Source of the DNA: an uncultured bacterium | GTDB taxonomy: Bacteria; Bacillota; Clostridia; Oscillospirales; Acutalibacteraceae | Direction of reading: 5' to 3' | DNA: 62,751 bases | NCBI GenBank assembly: GCA_905215855.1 | Contig: CAJMRT010000008.1 | Span: forward strand, 1 to 62,751 | In this document: positions 16,720 to 26,364 of the stretch, one piece after another | Layout of the letters: the number at the start of each line of letters is the position of its first letter | Position numbering within the stretch: the stretch's first letter is position 1 | Notes under the pieces: model-generated | Databases searched by the model: none | Seen by the model: only the letters and a program-made list of their open reading frames with translations | Told to the model about the DNA's origin: nothing | Translations under genes and position numbers: made by a program

Positions 16720-18363
16720 TCAATCTCTGTTTTTGCTGTTTTTTATTGCAACAATTGTTATATCGTCAAATTGCTCCGCATTTTCGGTAAAGTCCGTCAA
16801 AGCGTCATAAACTCCGTCACACACACCTTTTGCAGTCTTTTCGGCATTTTGACAGGCAGACACAAGTCTTTCGTTGCCGAAAAATTCATTATCCGCATTT
16901 GTTGCCTCATTCACACCGTCGGTGTAAAGGCAGATTATATCACCGTTTCCAAATTCAGCGCTGTTCACAACATACCTTGCATCATCAAACACACCGAGCA
17001 TTATACACGGCTTACATTCTAAAAATTCAGCCTTGCCGTTGCTCACCGCAACAGGCTTGTTATGACCTGCATTTATGTACAAAAAGCTGTCGCTGTTTTT
17101 GTCAAAAATCACGGCGAATGCAGTTACAAACATTCCCTCGGGATTTGACAAACAGAGTTCCCTGTTGATTTCTTCAAATGCCCTGTCGGGTTCTGCACTT
17201 TCGGTCATTTTTTCGTGGATAAGAGTTTTTGCAAAAGCCATAAACATTGCCGCCGCAACGCCCTTGCCCGACACATCACCGACTACGGCACATATTCTGC
17301 CGTCAGGCAAGGCAAAGCAATCGTAAAAATCGCCGCCTACCTGTCTTGCAGACTCCATTCTTGCCGAAACATCAAAACAATCGGCAAAGACTACATTCTT
17401 TTCTCTCGCAATTATTCCGTACTGAATCCGCCTTGCAACCTCAAGCTCGGTTTCATTCTTAGCCTTTTCACTCGCAAGGGCGGAATTTTTTTCAACATAA
17501 GTTTCTACATCGTGAGCCATATCGTTGAAATAATCAGCCAAAAGCTGAATTTCATCGTCAGAGCCGAGTTTTATCGGCACAAACGCTTTCTTTGTATTTG
17601 TGCCGTCAGCCTTGTCGGAAAAGTATCCTCGAATTTTTTCAAAAATCAAAAGTATCGGATTATACATCTTTTTTCTGACAAACCGCATTACAAGTAGGAA
17701 TACAATTGTCAGCACAACAAACAGCGCAAGAACTCGCATTGCGGTGTAAAAAATAATTTCCGTATAAATCTGCGTCAACGAATAGTCCGCACCGATTAAG
17801 GCAACAGGCTTGCCGTCATTGCCTTGAACTGCTGAAAATGCCGTGTAAAAACTGCCGAAGCTGTCATTCTGATATTCGTAAGCCGTGACAAGGTTAGGAT
17901 TTTTCCACGCCTCTTTTTCAGCGTCCCACAAGCTGTGGTCAACCTCTTCACCTGCACTTCTCACATTTAAAACATTCTCGTTTTCGCTGTCATCATCGGC
18001 AACAGTCATAACATATGTAACCTTGTTTTCGTCAAAATTCGGAATGTAAATGTACATATATTCAAGGTGGTTCGTCTGACAAATCCACCTCAAGGTCTTA
18101 ACGGCTTTCCGATATTCTTCGGAATCGGGATTATCAAGCAATGCGTTTATATCGCTGCGTTCAAAAGTTTCTGTTGCAACCTTTGACGCACTTTCGGTCA
18201 GCTGTCGTGTAAACCGCCTTGTGCGCTGAATGTTTTCAATGCAATTGAGCGTACCCGAAACAATCACCGCCAAAATAAACAGCACAAGCACACGAACGAA
18301 AAGCCTCTTGAAAATCGACTTTTTTACTTTTATTTTATCAGCAGATTTTTCCGCATTATTCAT
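16720..18363 (-). CDS. Membrane sensor with PP2C (SpoIIE-type) phosphatase domain
   Basis: A 547-residue protein. A transmembrane helix near residue 25, an extracytoplasmic region of about 160 residues resembling a Cache-type sensor, and a second helix near 215 are followed by a HAMP-like linker (IRGYFSDKADG...DDEIQLLADYFNDMAHDV). A PP2C domain occupies about residues 310-545 (GGDFYDCF, GDVSGKGVAAAMFM, YTDGVNEA). This is the RsbU/SpoIIE phosphatase architecture that usually acts on an anti-sigma antagonist. No partner STAS or RsbW gene lies in the window. GGAGGTGA precedes the ATG. It is first in the operon with the TtcA fusion. Confidence 0.87.
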   Translation of the reverse strand: MNNAEKSADKIKVKKSIFKRLFVRVLVLFILAVIVSGTLNCIENIQRTRRFTRQLTESASKVATETFERSDINALLDNPDSEEYRKAVKTLRWICQTNHLEYMYIYIPNFDENKVTYVMTVADDDSENENVLNVRSAGEEVDHSLWDAEKEAWKNPNLVTAYEYQNDSFGSFYTAFSAVQGNDGKPVALIGADYSLTQIYTEIIFYTAMRVLALFVVLTIVFLLVMRFVRKKMYNPILLIFEKIRGYFSDKADGTNTKKAFVPIKLGSDDEIQLLADYFNDMAHDVETYVEKNSALASEKAKNETELEVARRIQYGIIAREKNVVFADCFDVSARMESARQVGGDFYDCFALPDGRICAVVGDVSGKGVAAAMFMAFAKTLIHEKMTESAEPDRAFEEINRELCLSNPEGMFVTAFAVIFDKNSDSFLYINAGHNKPVAVSNGKAEFLECKPCIMLGVFDDARYVVNSAEFGNGDIICLYTDGVNEATNADNEFFGNERLVSACQNAEKTAKGVCDGVYDALTDFTENAEQFDDITIVAIKNSKNRD

Positions 18364-18473
18364 ACCCGATTCACCTCCCGTTCAACCGTGCATATCCTCA
18401 TATTTTACATTTTAACACGAATGCACGGCAGATGTCCATATTAAATTAACGGTTACTTTTGTATAAAACAAAA

Positions 18474-18515
18474 GTCGGATGAATGTGCTTTGCGTTTTGC
18501 AAATCTTCACCCGAC
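18474..18515 (-). terminator. Terminator after the dockerin peptidase
   Basis: GTCGGATGAA (18474-18483) pairs with TTCACCCGAC (18506-18515) with one mismatch. The minus strand continues TTTTGTTTTA. Confidence 0.55.
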
Positions 18516-18554
18516 ATTTATTTTTGCTTTAATTTTTTAATCTTTCAACTTAGC

Positions 18555-20207
18555 TTATGCAAGACCCACAACTTTTTTCTGAATCTCAGTCGCATCGGCA
18601 ACTGTAATTGCACCATCGCCGTCATAATCGGCATTGTAAAGCTGAGTTCCGTCAAAATCGGCATTGCCTACGATATACTTCTGCACGAGTGTTGAATCGA
18701 CAACAGAAATCGCTTTATCAAGGTTTGTATCGCCTTTCATTATATTGTCATTATCAACCGCAACAGCCTTGATGACAAAAGTACCGCCGAGAATATCATT
18801 GTTGTTCAGCTTGTACCAATCAAGGAGGTCTGATGTTGTGCCGTCATACTTAATGTAGCTGTCACCGTATCTTGAATCATTTATAAAAGTCTTTTTTGTT
18901 GAATTGGTAAGCCATTCACCGACACCAAGCTGACTTGATTCATCTGAACCTGTAATGATTCTTACGCCGATTGCACCTCTGCCGAGAGGAGTAACATAGC
19001 CGTTTGTGTCAACCGACTGATAACCACTGTATGTAACCTTTCCCGATGAAATGAGCTTCCACTTGCTTTCATCATTCGCAGGCGTGCCGTTATCAACAGG
19101 TATATAGTATACCTCATAATCAACACCGTTGCTCTTGGTTTCAAAAATCACATTGTTAAGTGTGCGGCTGTTTTCGTCAAAATCAAAGCAATTGATAAAG
19201 GTAATGTCGCCACTGTCAACATAATTAAAGCTGTAGGTTGCACCGTAGCGTTCATTCTGCAACAGGGTCATATCATCGGAAATTTCAACAACCTCGTCAA
19301 TCGTAAAATTAGGAGAATACTTTTCGCCGAAAATATATTTATCCTCATACGAAAGCCAAAAGTAACCACCCATTGAATTATTTTTGCCCCAACTGTTGCG
19401 GATAAGCCATGCGCCGTTATTTTTTGGCAGTATGCCTGTACTGTTCGTAAATTTGTACTTGCTAAAATTGTCACTCCAACCGACAACGCTGATTGTATGA
19501 CCTATGTAATCGCCGTCATATGATTGTGGCATAAAGTAGGTTGTATTTGCATTGTTAAAGCAATTGTTTGTCGTTGCATACGAGGCAGTAACCGCACCGT
19601 TATCCATAATTGCCTGCTTGATTTCATTTGAATCAACACCGTCAAGATAACGTAGTTTTGTTGTACCGTATTTTGTGTTGGCATTTGTCATCTCATCGCT
19701 GTACTGAAACATTGAAAAATCGATTTCGCCGACATCTGCAACCTCAGCACCGCCCTGCCACGATGTGAGATAGCCGGGATATATATTGGTAAAGCCGCCG
19801 TCACGATATTTTCTCTGCCAACCTTTGCCGTTTACCTGAATTGTTGAACTGGCATTTGCATGGTCATATGACATTTCGGTAACAGGATAGCCGAGTTTCA
19901 ACAGCTTTGTTTCAAAACTTTCAGTACCCGCAAGTGCCCAACAATCGTTGTACTGCTGTTCTTTAATCGGAGTAACAAAGCCTAAAGTTTTTGAACTGAA
20001 ATCGCTTGGCAGTCCGTTTTCATCAACAAGCGCATAACCGATTGCGGAATATGCAGACGGCAAAGATGATTTTTCCGATTCAACATTTTTGGTCACGGAT
20101 TCAAAGCTGTCATCTATCTCAGCAGCATTTGCAGTTACAATACCCACCGAAAGCATACACACAGCCGACAAAACGGCAGTAAACTTTTCAGCAAATTTTT
20201 TATTCAT
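18555..20207 (-). CDS. Secreted papain-like cysteine peptidase with type I dockerin
   Basis: A 550-residue protein. A signal peptide ends near ANAAE (residue 29). The C1-family catalytic domain shows the oxyanion Gln and catalytic Cys in EQQYNDCWA (Cys89), His near residue 235 (GHTISVVGW) and Asn near 269 (RNSWGKN). From about residue 489 two calcium-binding dockerin repeats follow (GDTNLDKAISVVDSTLVQKY and DYDGDGAITVADATEIQKK). Dockerins bind cohesins on scaffoldins, so the enzyme is probably part of an extracellular multi-enzyme complex. The catalytic triad looks complete. It is monocistronic, with AGGTGAT before its ATG. The substrate is unknown; turnover of the complex itself is possible. 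Confidence 0.9.
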   Translation of the reverse strand: MNKKFAEKFTAVLSAVCMLSVGIVTANAAEIDDSFESVTKNVESEKSSLPSAYSAIGYALVDENGLPSDFSSKTLGFVTPIKEQQYNDCWALAGTESFETKLLKLGYPVTEMSYDHANASSTIQVNGKGWQRKYRDGGFTNIYPGYLTSWQGGAEVADVGEIDFSMFQYSDEMTNANTKYGTTKLRYLDGVDSNEIKQAIMDNGAVTASYATTNNCFNNANTTYFMPQSYDGDYIGHTISVVGWSDNFSKYKFTNSTGILPKNNGAWLIRNSWGKNNSMGGYFWLSYEDKYIFGEKYSPNFTIDEVVEISDDMTLLQNERYGATYSFNYVDSGDITFINCFDFDENSRTLNNVIFETKSNGVDYEVYYIPVDNGTPANDESKWKLISSGKVTYSGYQSVDTNGYVTPLGRGAIGVRIITGSDESSQLGVGEWLTNSTKKTFINDSRYGDSYIKYDGTTSDLLDWYKLNNNDILGGTFVIKAVAVDNDNIMKGDTNLDKAISVVDSTLVQKYIVGNADFDGTQLYNADYDGDGAITVADATEIQKKVVGLA

Positions 20208-20297
20208 AAAATCACCTATATAATGTTTTGAGTATTTTCGCTTTATGATAAGCTGAACAAATTCTAATTTTCTTTATGATAAAAGATTTAAATCTGA

Positions 20298-20442
20298 ACA
20301 ATTTCCGTTTTGCTTGCAAGGAGCGGAAATTGTGATAGATTGCAATCTACGCAGAGGAGCGTCAGCTCCTTAGAAATTCAGTGTCAACTGAATTTCGGGA
20401 GTATCTACTGCCTAAAAGGCAGTAGATACCTGCGTTAAGATT
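20298..20442. other. Multi-hairpin (branched) intergenic element
   Basis: Successive inverted repeats are ACAATTTCCG/CGGAAATTGT (20298-20307/20324-20333), AGGAGC-GTCA-GCTCCT (20355-20370), GAAATTCAG-6-CTGAATTTC (20373-20396) and GTATCTACTGCC-5-GGCAGTAGATAC (20401-20429). CGCAG (20350-20354) pairs with CTGCG (20430-20434) and AATCT (20344-20348) with AGATT (20438-20442). The last three hairpins therefore sit inside a closed four-way junction. It lies between the divergent peptidase and gpr genes. Whether it is RNA or a DNA element is unknown. Confidence 0.55.
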
Positions 20443-20532
20443 ATATCAAAACATATTTACATTGTAAATAGAATACATTCCATAAAATTGCACAAAATAC
20501 ATAAACACAAATTTGCGAAATGGGGGATTATT

Positions 20533-21408
20533 TTGCAGTTCAGAACCGACCTTGCGATTGAAGCGAGGGAAATTGCAGGAGAAAACACAGGCGGTGTTGA
20601 GTTTAAAAAGTACAGTGAAAACGGGCTTGAAATCTCACGGCTCATCGTCAAAAATCAAAAGGCAAAGCAGGCACTCGGCAAGGAAATCGGCACCTACATC
20701 ACGATTGAGTTGCCGTCACTCACAGACAATTTTACAGAAACTGACAAGCGACTTGAAACCGTGGGCAATGAAATAAAAAGGCTTTTGCCTGTCAACGGAC
20801 TTGTACTTGTGGCGGGACTCGGAAATATGGAAATCACCCCCGACTCACTCGGTCCGAAAACAAGCCAAAGAGTACTTGCCACCCGACACATTGGCGGAGA
20901 AATTGCCCGCTCAACAGGACTTGACCGACTTCGCCCTGTTGCAGTTATGCAAACAGGCGTCACAGGACAGACAGGCATTGAAACAGGCGAATACATTCTC
21001 AGCATTGTGCGGCGAATAAGACCGACAGCCGTTGTCGCAATTGACGCACTCGCTTCACGCAGACCCGAACGGCTTGGCTGTACGCTACAGATAAGTGACA
21101 CGGGAATTTCGCCCGGTGCAGGAGTTGGCAATCACCGCACCAAAATTACCAAGGAAACAATCGGCGTTCCTGTTATTGCCATCGGAGTGCCGACTGTTGT
21201 AGATGCACAAACGCTTGCGGTTGACATTCTCGGCAATGACTGCAACCGCAAAACTCAAAAAATGCTTATGCCGCAGGGCAGACAACTTGTTGTAATTCCA
21301 CGAGAAATTGACCTGCTCACCGAAAGAGCCTCAAGGCTCATTGCCTTTGCACTCAACGGAGCATTGCAAAACGAGTTTGATTTACCAGACCTCATCTCGT
21401 TAATGTAA
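20533..21408 (+). CDS. gpr: Spore germination protease GPR
   Basis: About 291 residues. GPR is the aspartic-type protease that degrades small acid-soluble DNA-binding proteins when spores germinate. The N-terminal FRTDLAIEA is the family signature and marks the propeptide region. VAGLGNMEITPDSLGPKT and the glycine-rich TGIETGEYI follow. The start is taken as the TTG at 20533 because GGGGGA lies 5-6 bases upstream; the ATG at 20488 has no ribosome site. It is followed after 83 bases by spoIIP, the conserved gpr-spoIIP order of spore formers. Forespore (sigma-G) expression is expected from the family, but I could not read a clear promoter. Confidence 0.93.
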   Translation: MQFRTDLAIEAREIAGENTGGVEFKKYSENGLEISRLIVKNQKAKQALGKEIGTYITIELPSLTDNFTETDKRLETVGNEIKRLLPVNGLVLVAGLGNMEITPDSLGPKTSQRVLATRHIGGEIARSTGLDRLRPVAVMQTGVTGQTGIETGEYILSIVRRIRPTAVVAIDALASRRPERLGCTLQISDTGISPGAGVGNHRTKITKETIGVPVIAIGVPTVVDAQTLAVDILGNDCNRKTQKMLMPQGRQLVVIPREIDLLTERASRLIAFALNGALQNEFDLPDLISLM

Positions 21409-21491
21409 ATTTACGCATATTCACGCACAGCACAGCATATATTTTATTTAGAAACCGATAGCCAACATATGTACGGATTGCAGGTGATTTT

Positions 21492-22592
21492 GTGAAAAGT
21501 GAAGGAACATCAAAAAAGAAATTAAAAAAAACCATAAAAATAAGCACAGCCGTTGTACTATTGTCAACGGCTGTTTTAAGCGTTATATACAGGTTACCCC
21601 TCTGTTTTGACTCGCAGAATCCGGCGGCACTTGCCGCAGCCGCTTTTACTCTCACAAACGGAGAATACAAGCTTGAAAGTTCAAAGGCGGAAAAGCCAAC
21701 CGAATCCGACCAAAATCCGACCGAATCGACCGACACTCAGCCTGTTGCCGTAAAAAATCACAAGCGTGACAAAAGCACCTACTACGATTCCTACGGCAAC
21801 CATGACGGTGAAAACAAATACACCGTTGAGGAACGCACTATAGGCGACACAGGTACGCAAGTTGACAACTGCTTTGTCAAAAACAAAACGGGGCTGTCAC
21901 TTGACTTTGACGGACTACTCTCAGCAAAACTGCCGTTTTCAATCGACAAGGGCATAAACTCACCGCAGGTTCTCATCTACCACACCCACACAAGCGAAGC
22001 GTATCTTGATGAAGATGTTGACTTTTTCTATGACAGCTTTTATTCACGCACGAACAATAACGATTTCAATGTTGTGGCAGTCGGTGACGCACTCACAGAG
22101 CAGCTAAACAAGCGTGGCATAAAAACGATTCACGATACGACAATTCACGATGAATCCTACAACGGTTCATATGACCGAAGTGTTGACACCGTGTATAAGA
22201 ATCTCGAAAAATATCCCGACATCAAAGTTGTAATCGACCTGCACCGTGACGCAATCGGAACGGATGAAAATAAGGTTAAACCCGTGTTTACATACAACGG
22301 CAAAAAGGGTGCGCAAATTATGATTCTTTCCGGCTGTGACTCTGAGGGCGAACGAGGTTTTGACTGCTGGGAAGAAAATCTAAACTTCGCCCTAAAAATT
22401 CAGGACAAAGCCGAAACCCTCTACCCCGATATGACCCGACCGCTGAACTTCGACTACTTTGCATACAACGAATATGTCTGCAACGGCTCCCTGCTGATAG
22501 AAGTCGGCACAGAGTCGAACTCCATCGACGAAGCAACCTATTCCGGTAGCCTCTTAGGCAACGCAATAGCAGATGTTTTGTTGGGGCAATAG
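21492..22592 (+). CDS. spoIIP: Stage II sporulation protein P
   Basis: A 366-residue protein starting at a GTG with AGGTGAT upstream. A transmembrane helix near residues 18-35 is followed by a low-complexity Lys/Glu/Thr linker. The catalytic region begins with LIYHTHTSEAY (about residues 160-170), includes VIDLHRDA, and ends with LIEVGTESN, a zinc amidase/endopeptidase arrangement. SpoIIP works with SpoIID and SpoIIM to thin peptidoglycan during engulfment. Its position after gpr is conserved. Confidence 0.93.
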   Translation: MKSEGTSKKKLKKTIKISTAVVLLSTAVLSVIYRLPLCFDSQNPAALAAAAFTLTNGEYKLESSKAEKPTESDQNPTESTDTQPVAVKNHKRDKSTYYDSYGNHDGENKYTVEERTIGDTGTQVDNCFVKNKTGLSLDFDGLLSAKLPFSIDKGINSPQVLIYHTHTSEAYLDEDVDFFYDSFYSRTNNNDFNVVAVGDALTEQLNKRGIKTIHDTTIHDESYNGSYDRSVDTVYKNLEKYPDIKVVIDLHRDAIGTDENKVKPVFTYNGKKGAQIMILSGCDSEGERGFDCWEENLNFALKIQDKAETLYPDMTRPLNFDYFAYNEYVCNGSLLIEVGTESNSIDEATYSGSLLGNAIADVLLGQ

Positions 22593-22610
22593 ATAACAAC
22601 GAGAAATAAC

Positions 22611-22641
22611 AAAACACCCTGCCGTGTGGGCAGGGTGTTTT
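22611..22641. terminator. Bidirectional terminator between spoIIP and adhE
   Basis: AAAACACCCTGCC (22611-22623) pairs perfectly with GGCAGGGTGTTTT (22629-22641), giving T-rich ends on both strands. It serves two convergent genes. Confidence 0.85.
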
Positions 22642-22664
22642 GTAATTATGCTTTACGAGATAGA

Positions 22665-25286
22665 TTAAACAGTCTCGCTGTTGTTGCCATAGTAAGCATT
22701 GAGGTACATCTGCTTGATTTCCTTGAAGAGCGGATATCTTGGGTTTGCACCTGTGCACTGGTCATCAAATGCCTGCTCTGTCATAGCGTCAAGACGGTTG
22801 AGGAAGTCCTCTTCGTCCGGAACATAATCCTTGATAGAGTTCTTGATGCCGACTCTTGCCTTGAGGTCGTTAACAGCCTTGATAAGGTTTTCAACGCTCT
22901 CTGTATCGTTCTTGCCGCCGAGACCGAGGTAACGAGCTACTTCAGCATAACGAGCAAGTGTGTGTGGGTGATCATACTGTGGGAATGTACCCATCTTAGC
23001 AGGAACTTCTGCTGAGTTGAATCTGATTACCTGCTCAAGCATAAGTGCGTTAGCAATACCGTGTGGTACATGATGGAAAGCACCGAGCTTATGAGCCATT
23101 GAGTGACAAACACCGAGGAATGCGTTAGCGAATGCCATACCTGCCATTGTAGCAGCGTGAGCAACCTTCTCACGAGCAACAGGCTCGTTCATACCGTTGT
23201 CATAGCAAGCAGGGAGATACTCGAAGATAAGCTTGAGTGAACGGAGTGCAAGACCGTCTGTGAAATCTGTAGCCATCATTGAAGCATAAGCCTCAAGTGC
23301 GTGAGAAACAGCGTCGATACCTGATGCAGCTGTAAGTCCCTTAGGACCGCTCATCATGTTGTTAGCATCAACGATTGCCATTTTAGGCATAAGCTGATAG
23401 TCAGCAAGCGGATACTTAACGCCTGTATCCTGGTCTGTGATAACTGCGAACGGAGTAACCTCAGAACCTGTACCTGATGATGTTGGGATAGCAATGAAGT
23501 ATGCCTTCTCGCCCATCTTCGGGAATGTGTAAACTCTCTTACGGATATCGCAGAAACGCATAGCCATATCCTGGAAGTCAACTTCCGGATGCTCATAGAG
23601 AACCCACATAATCTTGCCGGCATCCATTGCTGAACCGCCGCCGAGTGCGATAATGCAGTCAGGCTCAAACTTACGCATAGCCTCTGCACCCTTCTGAGCT
23701 GAAATAAGTGATGGGTCAGGCTCAACATCTGCGAATGTTGTATATGTGATGCCCATTTCGTCGAGCTTGTCTGTGATTGGCTTTGTATAGCCATTCTTGT
23801 AAAGGAATGAGTCAGTAACGATGAATGCTCTCTTCTTACCCATTACATCCTTGAGTTCCTGAAGAGCTACAGGCATACAACCCTTCTTAATATAAACCTT
23901 TTCAGGTGCTCTGAACCAAAGCATATTTTCTCTCCTCTCGGCAACTGTCTTAATATTGATAAGGTGCTTGCAACCAACATTCTCAGAAACAGAGTTGCCG
24001 CCCCAAGAACCACAACCGAGTGTGAGTGAAGGAGTAAGCTTGAAGTTGTAAAGGTCACCGATACCACCCTGTGAAGAAGGTGTGTTTACAAGGATACGGC
24101 AAGTTTTCATTCTTGATGCGAACTCGTCAATCTTTGCTCTTTCGTTTACAGCGTCAACATAAAGTGAAGATGTGTGACCGTAACCGCCGTCAGCAATAAG
24201 GTGCTCAGCCTTTGCAATAGCATCTTCAAAATCTTCAGCCTTGTACATAGCGAGTACAGGAGAAAGCTTCTCGTGAGCGAACTCTTCGCTGATGTCAACT
24301 GATTCTACCTCACCGATAAGAACCTTTGTTTCCTCAGGAATTGTTACGCCTGCAAGAGCTGCGATTGTAACAGGCTTCTGACCAACAATCTTAGCGTTAA
24401 GAGCGCCGTTGATGATGATAGTCTTTCTAACCTTCTCTGTCTCTTCCTCGTTAAGGAAGTAGCAGCCACGAGCCTTGAACTCTTTCTTAACTTTGCTGTA
24501 AATCTTCTTTTCAACGATAACTGACTGCTCTGAAGCACAAATCATACCGTTATCAAATGTCTTTGAGTGGATAATTGAGTTAACTGCGAGTAAAATGTCA
24601 GCTGTCTCATCAATGATAGCAGGAGTGTTACCTGCACCAACGCCGAGAGCCGGCTTACCTGATGAATAAGCAGCCTTAACCATACCAGGACCACCTGTTG
24701 CGAGGATGCAGTCAGCTTCCTGCATAAGTGTGTTTGTGAGTTCGAGTGAAGGAATATCAATCCAGCTGATGATGCCCTCAGGAGCGCCTGCCTTAACAGC
24801 AGCCTCAAGAACAACCTTAGCAGCCTCGATTGTGCTCTTCTTAGCACGGGGATGCGGGCTGATGATGATACCGTTTCTTGTTTTAAGACAAACGAGTGTC
24901 TTGAAGATAGCGGTTGAAGTTGGGTTTGTTGTAGGAATAACAGCAGCGATTACGCCGATTGGCTCAGCAATCTTCTTGATGCCGTAAGCCTTGTCTTCCT
25001 CAAGAACGCCGCAAGTCTTAACATTTCTGTAAGCATTGTAAATATACTCAGAAGCGAAGTGGTTCTTGATAACCTTATCTTCTGCAACGCCCATGCCTGT
25101 TTCTTCAACAGCCATCTTAGCGAGCGGAATTCTCATCTGGTTAGCAGCAGTTGCGGCAGCAAGGAAAATCTTGTCAACCTGTTCCTGTGTGTAGGTAGCA
25201 AAAATTTTCTGAGCTTCTCTTACTCTTGCAAGGGCAGCTTCAAAGCTTTCTGCGTTATCTACGATAGGATACTCTTTTGTACTCAT
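22665..25286 (-). CDS. adhE: Bifunctional acetaldehyde-CoA/alcohol dehydrogenase
   Basis: An 873-residue protein of full AdhE length. The N-terminal half is a CoA-acylating aldehyde dehydrogenase with the catalytic Cys in NGMICASEQ near residue 250. The C-terminal half is an iron-dependent alcohol dehydrogenase, with GGGSAMDAGK and metal ligands in the HSMAHKLGAFHHVPHG region. Together they convert acetyl-CoA to ethanol and regenerate NAD+. AGAGGTAG precedes the ATG. Codon use is strongly biased (AAG, CTT, GCA, GGT), as in ppdK, suggesting high expression. A TATAAT lies 30 bases upstream, but no Rex-type operator is evident. Confidence 0.97.
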   Translation of the reverse strand: MSTKEYPIVDNAESFEAALARVREAQKIFATYTQEQVDKIFLAAATAANQMRIPLAKMAVEETGMGVAEDKVIKNHFASEYIYNAYRNVKTCGVLEEDKAYGIKKIAEPIGVIAAVIPTTNPTSTAIFKTLVCLKTRNGIIISPHPRAKKSTIEAAKVVLEAAVKAGAPEGIISWIDIPSLELTNTLMQEADCILATGGPGMVKAAYSSGKPALGVGAGNTPAIIDETADILLAVNSIIHSKTFDNGMICASEQSVIVEKKIYSKVKKEFKARGCYFLNEEETEKVRKTIIINGALNAKIVGQKPVTIAALAGVTIPEETKVLIGEVESVDISEEFAHEKLSPVLAMYKAEDFEDAIAKAEHLIADGGYGHTSSLYVDAVNERAKIDEFASRMKTCRILVNTPSSQGGIGDLYNFKLTPSLTLGCGSWGGNSVSENVGCKHLINIKTVAERRENMLWFRAPEKVYIKKGCMPVALQELKDVMGKKRAFIVTDSFLYKNGYTKPITDKLDEMGITYTTFADVEPDPSLISAQKGAEAMRKFEPDCIIALGGGSAMDAGKIMWVLYEHPEVDFQDMAMRFCDIRKRVYTFPKMGEKAYFIAIPTSSGTGSEVTPFAVITDQDTGVKYPLADYQLMPKMAIVDANNMMSGPKGLTAASGIDAVSHALEAYASMMATDFTDGLALRSLKLIFEYLPACYDNGMNEPVAREKVAHAATMAGMAFANAFLGVCHSMAHKLGAFHHVPHGIANALMLEQVIRFNSAEVPAKMGTFPQYDHPHTLARYAEVARYLGLGGKNDTESVENLIKAVNDLKARVGIKNSIKDYVPDEEDFLNRLDAMTEQAFDDQCTGANPRYPLFKEIKQMYLNAYYGNNSETV

Positions 25287-25365
25287 TTAATCTACCTCTT
25301 ATCTTGCATAATTATATTAGATTCAGCAAAGCTGAAAATGAATATCTTACTTTTTATTTCAAGGC

Positions 25366-26085
25366 TTATTCAGCCACGAACTTCAAATTATTTTTCTGTG
25401 CGTAGTTCTGGGCATATGTTCCTTTGCCTCCGTGAATTGTAACCTCTTTGACACACTCCGAGAAAGCATTGTCAGGGATACTTGTCACACAAGAAGGAAT
25501 TGTGATGTCTGTAAGTTCACGAGACTGATAGAACGCAAACTCACCGATGCTTGTAAGCTTTCCGCTGTCCGGAAGAACAACATTGTTTACAGATGCACCT
25601 GAAAAAGCTCTTATGCCAAGCTGCTTGAGTGAATCAGGGAGCTTAATCTCTCTGAGTTCTGAACAGTTGAAGAACACGCTGTTGTCAAGAATTTCAAGGC
25701 CCTCGTTGAAGTTTACCTTTGTAAGACTGTGGCAGTTTGCAAAAGCATAATCTTCAATCTGCTTGATGCTTGACGGAATTGTAACTTCTGTGATTTTTGA
25801 ATCGTTGAACACACTCGGACCGATTACGGTAACCTTGTAGTTCTGGTAGCTGTCCGGAATTTTAACAACCTTGTCTGAACCTGTGTACTTTGTAACCATA
25901 AGTTCTTCCTGATTGATGATAAAAAATCCGAAGTCGCCGTTTGTAAGGTCAGGCTCTGTCGGCTCAACCTTGTAGCCGGGTTTGTTTTTCTGAGATTTGT
26001 TGTCGTCACAACCGCATCCAGAAAGGCCTACTGCTGCTGTCAGGCACATTGCGCATGCCATTAGAAAGCATAGAATTTTTTTCAT
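25366..26085 (-). CDS. Leucine-rich-repeat (BspA-like) lipoprotein
   Basis: About 239 residues from the ATG at 26085, which follows AAAGGATC; the reading from 26103 adds six residues without a better site. A lipoprotein signal ends in LSGC (about Cys24). After a charged linker, residues of about 75-225 form LRR_5-type repeats of about 23 residues (IPSSIKQIEDYAFANC, LPDSLKQLGIRAFSGA, IPSCVTSIPDNAFSEC). Such proteins are surface binding modules; the ligand is unknown. A 16-bp perfect palindrome lies 28 bases upstream. Confidence 0.85.
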   Translation of the reverse strand: MKKILCFLMACAMCLTAAVGLSGCGCDDNKSQKNKPGYKVEPTEPDLTNGDFGFFIINQEELMVTKYTGSDKVVKIPDSYQNYKVTVIGPSVFNDSKITEVTIPSSIKQIEDYAFANCHSLTKVNFNEGLEILDNSVFFNCSELREIKLPDSLKQLGIRAFSGASVNNVVLPDSGKLTSIGEFAFYQSRELTDITIPSCVTSIPDNAFSECVKEVTIHGGKGTYAQNYAQKNNLKFVAE

Positions 26086-26113
26086 TTTTTTGGATCCTTT
26101 CAATCGTTGTTTT

Positions 26114-26129
26114 AGAATTAGCTAATTCT
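26114..26129. promoter_or_regulatory. 16-bp palindrome upstream of the LRR lipoprotein
   Basis: AGAATTAGCTAATTCT is a perfect palindrome just before the ribosome site, which fits an operator or an RNA hairpin. Confidence 0.35.
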
Positions 26130-26364
26130 CGATTGATTCTATTCTATCATCTTTGTTAAATATTTGTCAATGTTTTTTTGACCATTTTTCTACTTTTATC
26201 GGGTTCAATAATAATTACAAAAAGATTACACGCTTATTGTTGCACTTCTCACAAAAAAGATAAAAATCCCGTAAAAACCGCCTTTTTTTGCGGTAAAAAA
26301 TGTAATTAAAACCTTTGTAACAATGCCGTTTCGGTCATTTCCTTGAAGAATCAATCGCTTGTTG

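Noticed and set aside
20350..20434. A tRNA or tmRNA gene, because the element folds as a four-way junction of about 85 nt
   Set aside because: Arm lengths (6, 9 and 12 bp) and loop sizes do not fit tRNA; there is no TTCNANNC T-loop or 7-bp acceptor.
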